DNA of 64,000 bases from Alkalihalobacillus sp. AL-G (GTDB lineage Bacteria > Bacillota > Bacilli > Bacillales > Fictibacillaceae): contig NZ_CP094656.1 of the NCBI RefSeq assembly GCF_030643805.1, forward strand, positions 2,046,001 to 2,110,000, read 5' to 3'. The stretch's first letter is position 1, and every line of letters begins with the position of its first letter. Position numbers and translations under genes: made by a program. The notes under the pieces are model-generated. The model was not told the DNA's origin, searched no databases, and saw nothing but the letters and a program-made list of their open reading frames with translations. Positions 9,052-18,793 of this stretch are shown here, in pieces.

Positions 9052-9579
9052 ATGACAATACAGGCTAAGATTCAGCCTTTAGACATATCAAGGAGCAAGG
9101 ACACGATGGACCCGTTTTACCGACAGCTTGAAATTTATATGCAAGGATTAGGTCACCTTGTTTCGTTTAAAGAAGAGTTGAACTGGGAAACACCAATTGC
9201 GACCATTGAATTAGGCGATTCAGAAACCTTACATAACTTTAAAAAACGAACAGCAAAAAACGATGGTGTTTTGTTGTTATATGCAAAGCTTACGAAAGGG
9301 ACCGTCTATCAGCATGTAATTCTTCACCCCAATGACAGTGGGATTTATCTCCCATTTCGATTCGATGAACCCTTTTATATGAAAATCGGTCAGAAAAAAA
9401 CATGGATCGGGTCCGCAGTACGATTGCAGGAAGAACTAGGCTGGCTGGAAATTGCGATGAGTGTAGAGGAAGATGATGAGATTGTCTCGTATTGGAAGAG
9501 GTTGCGGGATGCTTGTAGATCGTGTGTTGATAATGTGACACCAATGATTTTAGAGGAAGTTCAAAACGTGTCCGAATGA
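9052..9579 (+). CDS. Uncharacterised 175-residue protein
   Basis: Starts at ATG 9052 behind GGGAGGAG. It appears to be a soluble alpha/beta protein without signal peptide or membrane segments. It has a DGVLLLYAKL strand, a GIYLPFRFDEPFYM stretch and an acidic C-terminus. I recognise no family or catalytic motif. It lies just before the tandem-AAA gene and in the same direction, but a hairpin with a T-run separates the two, so a functional link is only a guess. Confidence 0.7.
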   Translation: MTIQAKIQPLDISRSKDTMDPFYRQLEIYMQGLGHLVSFKEELNWETPIATIELGDSETLHNFKKRTAKNDGVLLLYAKLTKGTVYQHVILHPNDSGIYLPFRFDEPFYMKIGQKKTWIGSAVRLQEELGWLEIAMSVEEDDEIVSYWKRLRDACRSCVDNVTPMILEEVQNVSE

Positions 9580-9611
9580 TCATTTGAGAAAGTAAAACGT
9601 TATGATTTAGG

Positions 9612-9705
9612 GATGATTCACTAGGTATACCTTTCCACAGCATGGATTTCATGTTTAAAACGGTGGAGGTTGAGCCTATGTTGATTCATCCTTTTTTTCG
9701 ATCGT
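9612..9705 (+). terminator. Large hairpin with T-run
   Basis: GGATGA near 9613 pairs with TCATCC ending near 9692, followed by TTTTTTT. An inner CCTTTCCAC/GTGGAGG pairing strengthens it. Likely terminator for the 9052-9579 gene. Confidence 0.5.
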
Positions 9706-9782
9706 AAACAGATCAGAAGAGAAGGTAGATGCCTGTATGATATAATAATGCCGATTGTAAATGCAGGTGGTGTAGTCCAAAT

Positions 9783-12125
9783 ATGCAAACGAATATGAAT
9801 GAACTAAATAAAATAATTAACGTTATCCGAAATTATCGTGATGCAGACATTGTGGATCAGTATGGTGAAATAGATATGCTGAAACAACTGCAACACGTTG
9901 AAAAACTCTGTCAAAACTTAACGTCTAGTCAGCAGAAAGAAAAGCTTTCTCAACTTAAGGCTCAAATAAATGCATTACTCGTTAAAGTTAGGTATCAACG
10001 CGTCGGAACAGTGGATTCGGTTATGAAAAAACGATTGAAACGTGCAATTTCCATTGATCCGAATGATCCACTTGTCAACGAAACAGTGAGTGAGCTTTAT
10101 TTGTTTGAACTACATGAGTGGTTAAAGCCACTGAGTTTTCCGAGGATTCGTGAAACCGATAATGTTGCTTCCAAGCGAAGAGCGGCTGAGAATTTAATCC
10201 ATCTATCGGAAAAGGTACTTGAAGATGAATATTGGTTGAAACGGAGGATCAACGAGGGAGCTCGCGCCGCTGAGTTGGTTGGTGAAAAGGATACAATCGA
10301 GCGATACAGTACTATTTCTGAACAAGGGCAAGAGTTAATTGATACATTTACACGGTTACACGATGCCGCAGAAGAATATCAATCATCATTATCAGGCTCT
10401 TTTCATCCTTCGGCCCTACAAACTGAAATAAAACAACTGATAAAAACGGTCGAACAAATGCAATCCGATTGGGATTTTTACAATTCTTCAGAGGAACAAC
10501 AAAGTAGTTCTGCTTTAAGTATGCTGAATGAAATGATTGGAATGGATGAAGTAAAGGCTCGTGTCCATAAACTGTATCGGTTTCTTTTATTTCAGAAAGA
10601 ACGGGAGCGTAAAGGCTTTTTAATGAAAGACGAACCGAGCCTGAACATGATTTTAACGGGAAATCCGGGGACAGGAAAAACTACGATCGCCCGGTTACTA
10701 GCAAGTATATACCATGAGCTTGGCATTTTACCGCGTGCCGATGTTGTAGAAATTGACCGTTCTCACCTAGTGGGTGCCTATGTAGGCCAGACGGAGGAAA
10801 ATACAATCAAAATGATTGAAAAAGCGCTTGGCGGTGTATTATTCATCGATGAAGCATACAGCCTAAAGCGAGAAGGAGCGTCTGGCAACGATTATGGTCA
10901 GACAGCGATCGATACACTCGTTTCTGCTATGACAAGTGGTGAGTATGCTGGGAAGTTCGCTGTTATTTTAGCAGGATACCCAGAGGAAATGAACCAATTT
11001 TTATGGTCAAACCCTGGGCTGAAGAGTCGGTTCCCAGAAAGTAATCACATTTTTTTGCCTGATTATTCAATTGATGAATTGCTTTCAATTGGTGAAAAGG
11101 TTGCGTACGAGAATGATTACACGTTTACAAATGAGGCTTTAAAGCAAATGCATCGAATGATTGAAAATAGCCGTGTTGATGAAACGTTCGGAAATGCACG
11201 TACCGTTCGGAACCTTGTTTTAGATGTGATTTTTCAAAAAGGTGCAAGTGTTTCTTCAAAAGAGAACTTAACGATGCATGATTTTACCGTTATTGAAAAA
11301 GAAGATATTCCTGATTTGGATACGAAGCTTGATGTGGATCCGGATGAAGAACTTCATAAACTGGTCGGGCTTGATGAAATTAAACGGGATATGCAAGCTT
11401 TAAGTTCGTTCGTTGAAGTCCAACGAAAACGACAGGATGCGGATTTGCCAACTGTTCCAATCCAGCTGCATTCTGTGTTCGCAGGAAACCCTGGTACAGG
11501 AAAAACGACTGTGGCCTCCATTTATGCAAGGTTATTGAGGAAAAAAGGATTTCTGAAACGGGGGCACCTTGTAATAGCAGGGAGGTCGGATCTCGTTGCT
11601 GGTTACTCCGGTCAAACGGCACTTAAAACCCGTAAAAAAATAAGGGAATCACTTGGCGGCGTGTTGTTTATCGATGAAGCCTATTCTTTGTTTTCCGGAC
11701 AAGCTCAGGATTTTGGTAAGGAAGCGATCAACACACTCGTTGAGGAAATGACCAAGCATAATGAAAACCTTGTTGTTGTATTAGCAGGGTACCCAGAAGA
11801 AATGAACCAGTTAATTAGCAGTAATCCAGGGCTTGCTTCTCGTTTTAAAAAATACTTTTTCTTTGAGGATTACACGGTTGATGAGTTGATCCAAATAATG
11901 AAGGGGTATTCGGATACGTACGAGTATACATGGGAGGAAGGCATCACTTCTCATTTGCGTCGCCAACTATTCAATCCATCAAGCAATGGCCGTTTTGCCA
12001 CAGACCTTATAGATCGTGCGATTCAACAACAAGCCTTCCGAATTACGAATGAGAATATGCTAGAAAACGATGACACATTAACCTTATTAAAAAAAGAGGA
12101 CTTCGACACAGCACTTAAACAGTAA
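9783..12125 (+). CDS. Tandem-AAA ATPase of the CbxX/SpoVK type
   Basis: A 780-residue protein with an N-terminal helical region of about 260 residues and two complete CbxX/CfqX-type AAA+ modules. The first has GNPGTGKTT near residue 293 and VLFIDEAYSL; the second has GNPGTGKTT near 567 and VLFIDEAYSL. Both carry the typical AGYPEEMNQ and NPGL.SRF segments. SpoVK of B. subtilis has a single AAA module in about 320 residues, and EccA of type VII secretion has TPR repeats plus one. The duplicated module is therefore notable. It interrupts the conserved sspN-yneP gene order. Probably a remodelling ATPase; the client is unknown. Confidence 0.9.
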   Translation: MQTNMNELNKIINVIRNYRDADIVDQYGEIDMLKQLQHVEKLCQNLTSSQQKEKLSQLKAQINALLVKVRYQRVGTVDSVMKKRLKRAISIDPNDPLVNETVSELYLFELHEWLKPLSFPRIRETDNVASKRRAAENLIHLSEKVLEDEYWLKRRINEGARAAELVGEKDTIERYSTISEQGQELIDTFTRLHDAAEEYQSSLSGSFHPSALQTEIKQLIKTVEQMQSDWDFYNSSEEQQSSSALSMLNEMIGMDEVKARVHKLYRFLLFQKERERKGFLMKDEPSLNMILTGNPGTGKTTIARLLASIYHELGILPRADVVEIDRSHLVGAYVGQTEENTIKMIEKALGGVLFIDEAYSLKREGASGNDYGQTAIDTLVSAMTSGEYAGKFAVILAGYPEEMNQFLWSNPGLKSRFPESNHIFLPDYSIDELLSIGEKVAYENDYTFTNEALKQMHRMIENSRVDETFGNARTVRNLVLDVIFQKGASVSSKENLTMHDFTVIEKEDIPDLDTKLDVDPDEELHKLVGLDEIKRDMQALSSFVEVQRKRQDADLPTVPIQLHSVFAGNPGTGKTTVASIYARLLRKKGFLKRGHLVIAGRSDLVAGYSGQTALKTRKKIRESLGGVLFIDEAYSLFSGQAQDFGKEAINTLVEEMTKHNENLVVVLAGYPEEMNQLISSNPGLASRFKKYFFFEDYTVDELIQIMKGYSDTYEYTWEEGITSHLRRQLFNPSSNGRFATDLIDRAIQQQAFRITNENMLENDDTLTLLKKEDFDTALKQ

Positions 12126-12141
12126 AATTAAGGGGGGCACT

Positions 12142-12573
12142 ATGTTTAAATCGAAGACGATGATTGATGTACGTTATGCAGAAACCGATCAGATGGGAGT
12201 TGTTCACCACGCTACTTATTTAATTTGGTTTGAGGTTGGCCGGACTCAATTTATAAAAGATCTAGGATTCAGTTATGCAAAGCTTGAATCAGAAGGGATA
12301 TTATCACCTGTAACAGATATAACGATATCGTATAAAAAGCCTTTCAGATATGGACAGCAGGCTGAAGTCCATACCTGGCTCGAAGACTATACTGGCATTC
12401 GTGCGATATATGGTTATGGCATTTATGATGGTGAGGGAGAACTTTGTATTAAAGGGACATCGACTCACACATGTGTCGACAAGGAATCATTTAAACCGAT
12501 CATGATGAAGAAGCGGCTACCTGAATGGCATATGGCCTATTCAGAAGTGGTAGAGGAAAAAGGGCGTAGTTAA
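12142..12573 (+). CDS. yneP: Acyl-CoA thioesterase of the YbgC/4HBT family
   Basis: A 143-residue hot-dog fold thioesterase starting at ATG 12142 with AGGGGGG. The signature RYAETDQMGVVHHATYLIWFE holds the catalytic Asp of 4HBT enzymes. Homologous to YneP of B. subtilis. It is translationally coupled to yneQ: its stop ends one base before the yneQ ATG. The natural acyl-CoA substrate cannot be told. Confidence 0.9.
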   Translation: MFKSKTMIDVRYAETDQMGVVHHATYLIWFEVGRTQFIKDLGFSYAKLESEGILSPVTDITISYKKPFRYGQQAEVHTWLEDYTGIRAIYGYGIYDGEGELCIKGTSTHTCVDKESFKPIMMKKRLPEWHMAYSEVVEEKGRS

Positions 12574-12574
12574 A

Positions 12575-12877
12575 ATGGCATTTGGGATTACAAGAGATGA
12601 ACTCATAAAATGGAAGGAAAATGTAAAGAAGAATGAAGTTTCCTTCCTGACCCACTTTTGGATTGATGAGCGTTTTCCGACATGCAATACTGTAACGAAG
12701 GCTGGCTGTTGCGATTTAGAAAAGCTGAAGAAGTGGGGAAAACAGTACGGTCTCCACGACCAATGGATTGACGACCGTTCAGGCTACCCCCATTTTGATT
12801 TGTTTGGAGACCGTCAGCTTTCAATTTTAAAAAAAGAAGACCAGTGGGACCAAATTAAACGATTCAAGCTTGATTGA
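12575..12877 (+). CDS. yneQ: Conserved hypothetical protein YneQ
   Basis: A 100-residue protein starting at ATG 12575, one base after the yneP stop. It has a Cys pair in the TKAGCCDLEKLKKW segment and many charged residues, with no membrane segment. It is assigned by neighbourhood (yneP-yneQ-yneR order as in B. subtilis) and size. Function unknown. Confidence 0.8.
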   Translation: MAFGITRDELIKWKENVKKNEVSFLTHFWIDERFPTCNTVTKAGCCDLEKLKKWGKQYGLHDQWIDDRSGYPHFDLFGDRQLSILKKEDQWDQIKRFKLD

Positions 12878-12977
12878 AGAGGTTAAACTACAAGCACCGA
12901 AAAGTCCTTTCTATCGTATAAGAGGCAACTAAGGTGACAGACAGTGAGGCTTTTAGATCTACCTTTTGGTCTTCCCT

Positions 12978-13283
12978 TTAGGTCGAGGCCAAGTTTTTTT
13001 TATAGTCGAAGGTTATCTCTTCGTATTTTCGTTGATATTTTACTGTTAGATCATGTCCATCCAAATACCAAAGGTCCTTTTCTTCAACAAAAAATGTAAT
13101 TCCATCTACGTTGGTCGACAGGCCTGATTCCATCGGCAATTCTTTTGACACACCAAGAGAATACCCAGTTTGGACTGTGCTGCAACCACCAACTCTAGCA
13201 AAAAATCGTATGAAATCTCCTTGGTCCAAACCCATTTCTTTTTTAAACCATTGTACGGCTGGTTTTGTAATTGACAATTCCAT
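12978..13283 (-). CDS. yneR: HesB/IscA-like protein YneR
   Basis: A 101-residue HesB-like domain protein starting at ATG 13281-13283, six bases after AGGAGGG. The frame extends further upstream without a good site. FARVGGCSTVQTGYSLG is the HesB-like core with a single Cys rather than the three conserved Cys of IscA or SufA, so iron-sulfur transfer as in IscA is doubtful. It is convergent with yneQ, which keeps the B. subtilis gene set together. Confidence 0.85.
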   Translation of the reverse strand: MELSITKPAVQWFKKEMGLDQGDFIRFFARVGGCSTVQTGYSLGVSKELPMESGLSTNVDGITFFVEEKDLWYLDGHDLTVKYQRKYEEITFDYKKNLAST

Positions 13284-13488
13284 GTACGTCCCTCCTGTTA
13301 GAATCGAATAAGTCGGGTAATGTGTTTTACCAACAGTATCAACTGATTCATCCCTTTGCAACTAATCTGCAGGCCAGAAGCTCATACTACAGAAGAAATC
13401 ATGGTATAGTAGTAATATAAATGGAAGTCCATTGGATATTTTAAATCTATATTAAAAATTATACTTTCCATAATTGGGGAGATTCAAC

Positions 13489-14373
13489 ATGAAAAATAAA
13501 ACGAGTATACTGCTAGCTCTTCTCCTTGTTTTTATTACGATCGGTGTATTTCTAGTAGTGGATAGCCCAGAGCAATCAACACCTGTAACGGGACCGATAA
13601 TTAATGCTCCTGCACCAGATAAGGAACCTGAAGAAAAAAAGAAAAAGGATAAGGAGCAGGAGAAACCGCAAGAGGAAACCAAAGCGGATAAGAAGGAAAA
13701 AGTGGATGAGCAACCTGTGCCAGAAACGATTATCGAGGACATACATGTTATCGGACTTGGTGATTCGTTAACAAAAGGTTCAGGTGATAAAACAGATAAA
13801 GGCTACATCCAGCCGGTTTCTCAATACATTCGAGAAAGCACCAATGAGGAAGTAAGTTTGAAAAACTTCGGGATCCATGGTTATCCAAGTAATAAGCTTG
13901 TTAAAAAGATGCAAGATGAAGAAGTACAAAAGCATATTGAAGAAGCTGATTATGTCTTCGTTACAATCGGTGGAAATGACATACTCGACATTGTTGAATA
14001 CAATTTTTTTAGCTTGAACATGGACGTGTTTGACGCAGGATTGGAACGCTATCGAAAAAATTTGTTTGTGATCATTCAGTCGATCCGTTCTCAAAACCCG
14101 GATGCTGAAATCTATTTGGTCGGGATTTTCAATCCATTCCATAATTTTTTTCAGGATATCGATGAGGTCGATCATGTCATTGAAGAATGGAACAATACGA
14201 TAGAATTAGTTGCTGAACTGAACGGTAACACGACTTATATTCCAGTCCAAGACCTTTTTATCGGTGAGGATAGCAAAGACTTGTTTTCATCCGATAAGCT
14301 GCATCCCAATCATCAAGGGTATTTAAAAATGGCAGAGCGAATAGAAGAATATATCGCCCTACCAGTAGATTGA
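13489..14373 (+). CDS. Membrane-anchored GDSL/SGNH esterase
   Basis: 294 residues starting at ATG 13489 behind GGGGAG. The N-terminus is a signal anchor (about 4-24), then a Pro/Glu/Lys-rich linker to about residue 85, then an SGNH hydrolase domain. Block I is GLGDSLTKG (nucleophile Ser), block III GGND, and block V DKLHPNHQGY (catalytic Asp and His). Probably an extracytoplasmic esterase or lipase. LipC-like spore germination lipases are relatives, but the specificity is not readable. Confidence 0.9.
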   Translation: MKNKTSILLALLLVFITIGVFLVVDSPEQSTPVTGPIINAPAPDKEPEEKKKKDKEQEKPQEETKADKKEKVDEQPVPETIIEDIHVIGLGDSLTKGSGDKTDKGYIQPVSQYIRESTNEEVSLKNFGIHGYPSNKLVKKMQDEEVQKHIEEADYVFVTIGGNDILDIVEYNFFSLNMDVFDAGLERYRKNLFVIIQSIRSQNPDAEIYLVGIFNPFHNFFQDIDEVDHVIEEWNNTIELVAELNGNTTYIPVQDLFIGEDSKDLFSSDKLHPNHQGYLKMAERIEEYIALPVD

Positions 14374-14395
14374 CCGTTCAATAACAGCGTACACC

Positions 14396-15805
14396 CTATA
14401 AAACAAACGTGATGGCACCGTACAAGATGCTTGAGATTCCAACAGCAATAAGCGCAGCTTTCAGTTTAAACCGTGCGTACTCCATTACCTGTAGGTTAAG
14501 GATCCGACTGATTGTATTTGTGTCATCGCTTAACGGGGATGCGAACGAGCCGAAAGTCCCGCTTGCAAAGACAGCTCCAATCACGAGGGGCAGTGAAACA
14601 TCCGCGAGCGCTGCCATCGATATACCTAAGGGCATCAAAATCCCCCATGTTCCCCATGCCGATCCGATAAAATACGCAACAGCAGAGCCAAATAAAAACA
14701 GGATCGGTGGAACGAACAATGGTGGTATCCAGCCTGCGTGTTCGGTAATGAACGTTGAAAATCCGAGATCCTCTGTGACCGAAGCAAGTCCCCAAATAAT
14801 TGATAAAAGCAGAATAACGGCCATCAGGTTGTTGCCGCCAAACACAAAGCTATCAATCATCATCTTTAATTCGAATCGTTGGAAGAGAAAAAAAACAAAC
14901 GTCAAAAAGGTTGTGATTAATAAAGCAATGACCATTGCATCCAACACATTTGCTTTAATAAAGGCTTTAAACAATCCGAACCCCTTTTGATGCCCGTCCC
15001 ACCACGTAAGAACAAGTGTCAGGGCAATAACCAGAAACAGAGGTATGAGCAAGTTGAATGGTTTTGATGGCAAATCCAATGATACAGCGGGGTCACAGTT
15101 GTGCCAATCGTCATCCTCTTCTTCTTTTTTTGGGGATTCTTGTTTCTGGTCCCCATCGGATGAACGGTGGAAGAAGCTTAAATAAAGACCGACAAGGAAA
15201 ATCACAATTGCAAAAAAATTGAATGGGATGCTTTGAATAAAGAGGCTGTATGGATCCCCTTCGATTTTTTGATTATGAAGTCCAAGCTCAATTACAGACA
15301 CCATATAGCCCACAAATGCGGTTGCGATTGGAATGAGCACAATTATCGGAGTCGTCGTCGTTTCGATTACAAAAGCAAGTTCTTTTTTTGTCATGTTCAC
15401 TCGTTTCAACAAGGCCCGCATAATCGGCCCAATCGTAACAAAACGGAAGCTAGGGGCGCTGAATGTTCCGATTGTCGAAACATATGTAAGCAATATCGCT
15501 TCCTTTTTCGTATCAACACGCTCAGAGGCTGCTTCTACAAATCCTTTAATACCGCCAGCGACTTTAATCATACCAACAAGACCTGAAAATACATATAGAA
15601 ATACGATGATCTTTATATTATTCTTATCTACAAGAGCTGTTACGAGATAAGTCAGCATCGTCTCGACGCCGCCAATGAGTGACGGGTTGATTATATACGA
15701 TCCAACGATCAATCCGATAAAGATACCTGGAAGTACTTGTTTCGTAAAAATCGCAATTGGTATGACTACAAGAAAGGGAACTAGTGAGAGCCAGTCTGCA
15801 TCCAT
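14396..15805 (-). CDS. NhaC-family Na+/H+ antiporter
   Basis: A 469-residue polytopic membrane protein starting at ATG 15803-15805 behind AAAGGGTGAT. About 11-12 hydrophobic segments are visible, with a charged loop (EEEDDDW) near the middle. The N-terminus VPFLVVIPIAIFTKQVLPGIFIGLIVGS and the segments SAWGTWGILMPLG and SPLSDDTNTISR are typical of the NhaC/ion transporter superfamily. It probably exports sodium in exchange for protons; amino acid exchange is possible in relatives. It is convergent with the esterase gene. Confidence 0.88.
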   Translation of the reverse strand: MDADWLSLVPFLVVIPIAIFTKQVLPGIFIGLIVGSYIINPSLIGGVETMLTYLVTALVDKNNIKIIVFLYVFSGLVGMIKVAGGIKGFVEAASERVDTKKEAILLTYVSTIGTFSAPSFRFVTIGPIMRALLKRVNMTKKELAFVIETTTTPIIVLIPIATAFVGYMVSVIELGLHNQKIEGDPYSLFIQSIPFNFFAIVIFLVGLYLSFFHRSSDGDQKQESPKKEEEDDDWHNCDPAVSLDLPSKPFNLLIPLFLVIALTLVLTWWDGHQKGFGLFKAFIKANVLDAMVIALLITTFLTFVFFLFQRFELKMMIDSFVFGGNNLMAVILLLSIIWGLASVTEDLGFSTFITEHAGWIPPLFVPPILFLFGSAVAYFIGSAWGTWGILMPLGISMAALADVSLPLVIGAVFASGTFGSFASPLSDDTNTISRILNLQVMEYARFKLKAALIAVGISSILYGAITFVL

Positions 15806-15826
15806 TTTTATCACCCTTTAGAGGAA

Positions 15827-15992
15827 GTTCAAAAAGGAACCGAATAATAAACGGCGTATTTCTTCGTTACTCGGTTTTTTCGGTCCTGACGTATTAACTA
15901 CATATGTTTCGGTCCTTAAAACTGTCGTGCCTCGAACTATTTGTTTCTTATCCGTCTTTTTTGAAAAGTTCAATAAGGAACCGTTTTTGAAC
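15827..15992. repeat. Family A repeat, copy 3
   Basis: Begins GTTCAAAAAGG and ends GTTTTTGAAC. It has the left block (AAACGG..TATTTCTTCGTTACTCGG, then CGGTCCTGACGTATTAAC) and GGTCCTTAAAAC.GTCGTGCC, but lacks most of the right block. A second internal terminus (TTTTTTGAAAAGTTCA) occurs at about 15957-15972. It lies between divergent nhaC and dat. Confidence 0.8.
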
Positions 15993-16068
15993 ATACGATG
16001 GTAGTAATATCTTTCATTAGGGTGCGAATAGTGTTGAATAATATACTGTGAAAAACGGAGGGGTTAAC

Positions 16069-16917
16069 ATGATTTTATTGCAGGACGGATTGTTTCATCG
16101 CTCAGAAGTACATATTGATATAGAGGACCGTGGATATCAGTTCGGGGACGGGGTATATGAAGTGATCCGAGTCTATAACGGACAGTTTTTCGGGATGGCT
16201 GAACATATGGAACGGCTTGAAAGAAGTGCGCGTGAAATTCAGCTGCAACTTCCTTATCCGACTGACCTTTTACAGGAACGCTTAAATGATTTGATCAACG
16301 CAACAAAATTGAAAGACGGTCAAGTTTATTTGCAGGTTACTCGTGGTGTCTTTGAGCGAATGCATCATTTTCCAGTCAATCCGAAATCAACACTTGTTGC
16401 ATATACTAAAGAAACTGGCCGCCCGCTCGATAAAATAAACCAAGGAATATCAGCAATCACGACAGAAGACATCCGGTGGCTTCGTTGCGACATTAAAAGC
16501 TTGAACCTGCTCGGGAATGTCCTTTGCAAACAACGAGCAAAGGAAGCCAACTGTGATGAGGCGATTTTATTGAGAGGCAACACAGTCACAGAAGGAAGCT
16601 CTACGAATGTGTTCATTGTCAAGGATCGAACCCTCTATACACACCCTGCGAACAACTATATACTGAATGGGATAACGCGTAACGTAATCATCGAGATTGC
16701 CAAAACACAGCAGTTGGCCGTAAAAGAAGAATCGTTTGATAAGGTGGCGCTTATGAGTGCTGATGAAGTGATGGTGACAAGTACAACAATGGAGATCACA
16801 CCAGTAACGACCATTGATGACCTTCAAATCGGTTCGGGAAGCCCTGGCCCAATCACGAAACAGATTCAAGTGAAATTTGATGAAAAGGTTGAAAAATTAC
16901 TGACAGCTGCGAATTGA
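16069..16917 (+). CDS. dat: D-amino-acid transaminase
   Basis: A PLP class IV aminotransferase of 282 residues, the length of Bacillus Dat. It starts at ATG 16069 behind GGAGGGG. It makes D-glutamate from D-alanine and 2-oxoglutarate for peptidoglycan. Visible motifs are DRGYQFGDGVYEVIR near the N-terminus, the DIKSLNLL segment carrying the PLP lysine, and EGSSTNVFIV. Branched-chain aminotransferases share the fold, but length and N-terminal motif favour Dat. Confidence 0.93.
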   Translation: MILLQDGLFHRSEVHIDIEDRGYQFGDGVYEVIRVYNGQFFGMAEHMERLERSAREIQLQLPYPTDLLQERLNDLINATKLKDGQVYLQVTRGVFERMHHFPVNPKSTLVAYTKETGRPLDKINQGISAITTEDIRWLRCDIKSLNLLGNVLCKQRAKEANCDEAILLRGNTVTEGSSTNVFIVKDRTLYTHPANNYILNGITRNVIIEIAKTQQLAVKEESFDKVALMSADEVMVTSTTMEITPVTTIDDLQIGSGSPGPITKQIQVKFDEKVEKLLTAAN

Positions 16918-17271
16918 ATCCTTGCATTTCGATAGCGTCCGTGATATTGTAGTGTTCGACACATTAAACCGGTAGCTCGTATTTAAAACATACCGAGTCA
17001 GGCATTTCCGGAATACGGAAATGCCTTTTTTAATGATGAAATGCTATGGAAAAAATTGCATCTATAGATTCTTTCCACGCTGTTGTGACAAGGAATGTTC
17101 AAAAACAACAGATTAAATTCAAATGCTTTTGTCTTAGACCGTTTGAACATTTAAAATGCGGGGAAAATATAATTGTGAATACAAAGTGTATTGAGCTGAT
17201 ACAAATTCAATGAGACGTTTCATTTAGATGCAAAAAGAATCATGGCGATACCAAAAAAGGAGTTAACAGAT
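16918..17271. other. 354-bp intergenic region, dat to RNA helicase
   Basis: Contains one terminator near its left end and otherwise a long leader for the helicase gene. TGTTCAAAAAC at about 17098 and GTTTGAACA at about 17142 resemble family A termini facing each other 35 bp apart, so this could be a decayed copy. No gene seen. Confidence 0.5.
17001..17031 (+). terminator. Terminator downstream of dat
   Basis: GGCATTTCC (17001-17009) pairs with GGAAATGCC (17017-17025), followed by TTTTTT. Confidence 0.9.
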
Positions 17272-18747
17272 TTGACAACATTTAAGGATTTAGGTATTCA
17301 AACAAGAACATTAAAGGCAATCAGCGAAATGGGATTCGAGGAACCAACGCCAATCCAAAAGGATGCGATACCAGCCGCATTAGAAGGAAAAGACTTGATT
17401 GGTCAAGCGCAAACAGGTACAGGTAAGACTGCCGCTTTTGGAATTCCGATGATCGAAAACATCGATAAAGAATCCGGGAAAATTCAGGCACTCATCGTAA
17501 CGCCGACACGTGAACTTGCTATCCAGGTAGCAGAAGAAATGAACAGGATCGGACACCATAAACGAATCCGTACATTACCTATTTACGGAGGACAACAGAT
17601 CCACCTTCAGATTAAGGCTTTGAAAAAACGACCGGAAATTCTGGTCGGTACACCAGGTCGTCTACTCGATCACTTAAAAAGGAAAACCATTCGACTCAAT
17701 GACTTGAAAACAGTTGTTCTCGATGAAGCAGATGAAATGTTGAACATGGGATTCATTGATGATATCAAAGAAATTCTCGGACAGATCCCATCTGAACACC
17801 AAACCATGCTTTTCTCTGCAACAATGCCACGTGCAATCAAGAGCTTAGCTGATCAATTCATGAAACAAGAACGTGTCATTGTTCAGGTTAAAGCTAGTGA
17901 AATGACGGTTCAAAAAATCGATCAACGCTACATTAAAATGCATGAAAAAGAAAAATTTGATGTATTATGCCGTCTGCTCGATATTCAGGCACCGGAATTG
18001 GCGATTGTGTTTGGACGTACAAAGAAGCGTGTTGACGAAGTCGCAGATGCACTGATCAAACGTGGTTATTCTGCTGACGGAATCCATGGCGATCTGACAC
18101 AGCAGAAACGGGATCGTGTCATGAAAAAATTCAAGGCGGGTAGAATCGATATTCTCGTCGCAACGGATGTAGCAGCCCGCGGTATCGATATTTCTGGTGT
18201 ATCCCATGTTTACAACTTCGATATACCACAGGATCCAGAAAGCTATGTTCACAGAATCGGTCGTACAGGACGTGCAGGGAAGTCCGGAATGGCACTCACG
18301 TTTATGACAGCAAGAGAATTCGATCACCTTAAAACGATTGAAAAAATCACTAAACGCCGCATGGAAAAAATGGAAGTACCGAGTTCTAATGAAGCACTTG
18401 AAGGTCAACAACGCGTTGCAGCGGATCAACTGACTGAAAGTGTGCATTCAGATGATTTGACTTCGTATCATTCTGTTGCGGATGAACTTTTAAATAATCA
18501 TGATGCGCGCGATTTGGTTGCGGCAGCATTAAAGAATATGACGAAAGAAACGGATAAAACACCTGTAGAGATCACATCCCTGAAGCCGCTTGATACGAAG
18601 CGGAAGTCGAATAACCGACGCCAAGGCGGTCCTCAACGTGGTAAACAAGGTCAGGGTCAAGGCAGACCCTATAATCGTTCAAATAACCGCTCTAACAATA
18701 ATAAAAACAAACGATCACATCGATCATATCGTCAACGAGTTAAATAA
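17272..18747 (+). CDS. cshA: DEAD-box RNA helicase, CshA type
   Basis: An ATP-dependent RNA helicase, probably in the RNA degradosome and ribosome biogenesis. I choose TTG 17272 because AAAAAGGAG sits 9-10 bases upstream and the protein then begins like CshA. ATG 17242 is in frame but has no ribosome-binding site. 491 residues. Motifs in order: PTPIQKDA (Q), AQTGTGKT (Walker A), [25 protein letters not shown]. The C-terminal tail of about 60 residues is Arg/Gln/Asn-rich and basic, as in CshA RNA-binding tails. Confidence 0.93.
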   Translation: MTTFKDLGIQTRTLKAISEMGFEEPTPIQKDAIPAALEGKDLIGQAQTGTGKTAAFGIPMIENIDKESGKIQALIVTPTRELAIQVAEEMNRIGHHKRIRTLPIYGGQQIHLQIKALKKRPEILVGTPGRLLDHLKRKTIRLNDLKTVVLDEADEMLNMGFIDDIKEILGQIPSEHQTMLFSATMPRAIKSLADQFMKQERVIVQVKASEMTVQKIDQRYIKMHEKEKFDVLCRLLDIQAPELAIVFGRTKKRVDEVADALIKRGYSADGIHGDLTQQKRDRVMKKFKAGRIDILVATDVAARGIDISGVSHVYNFDIPQDPESYVHRIGRTGRAGKSGMALTFMTAREFDHLKTIEKITKRRMEKMEVPSSNEALEGQQRVAADQLTESVHSDDLTSYHSVADELLNNHDARDLVAAALKNMTKETDKTPVEITSLKPLDTKRKSNNRRQGGPQRGKQGQGQGRPYNRSNNRSNNNKNKRSHRSYRQRVK

Positions 18748-18793
18748 GTCGGATTGAACATTAAATGATTTTTATCCGCGCAGGAGGATAGAA

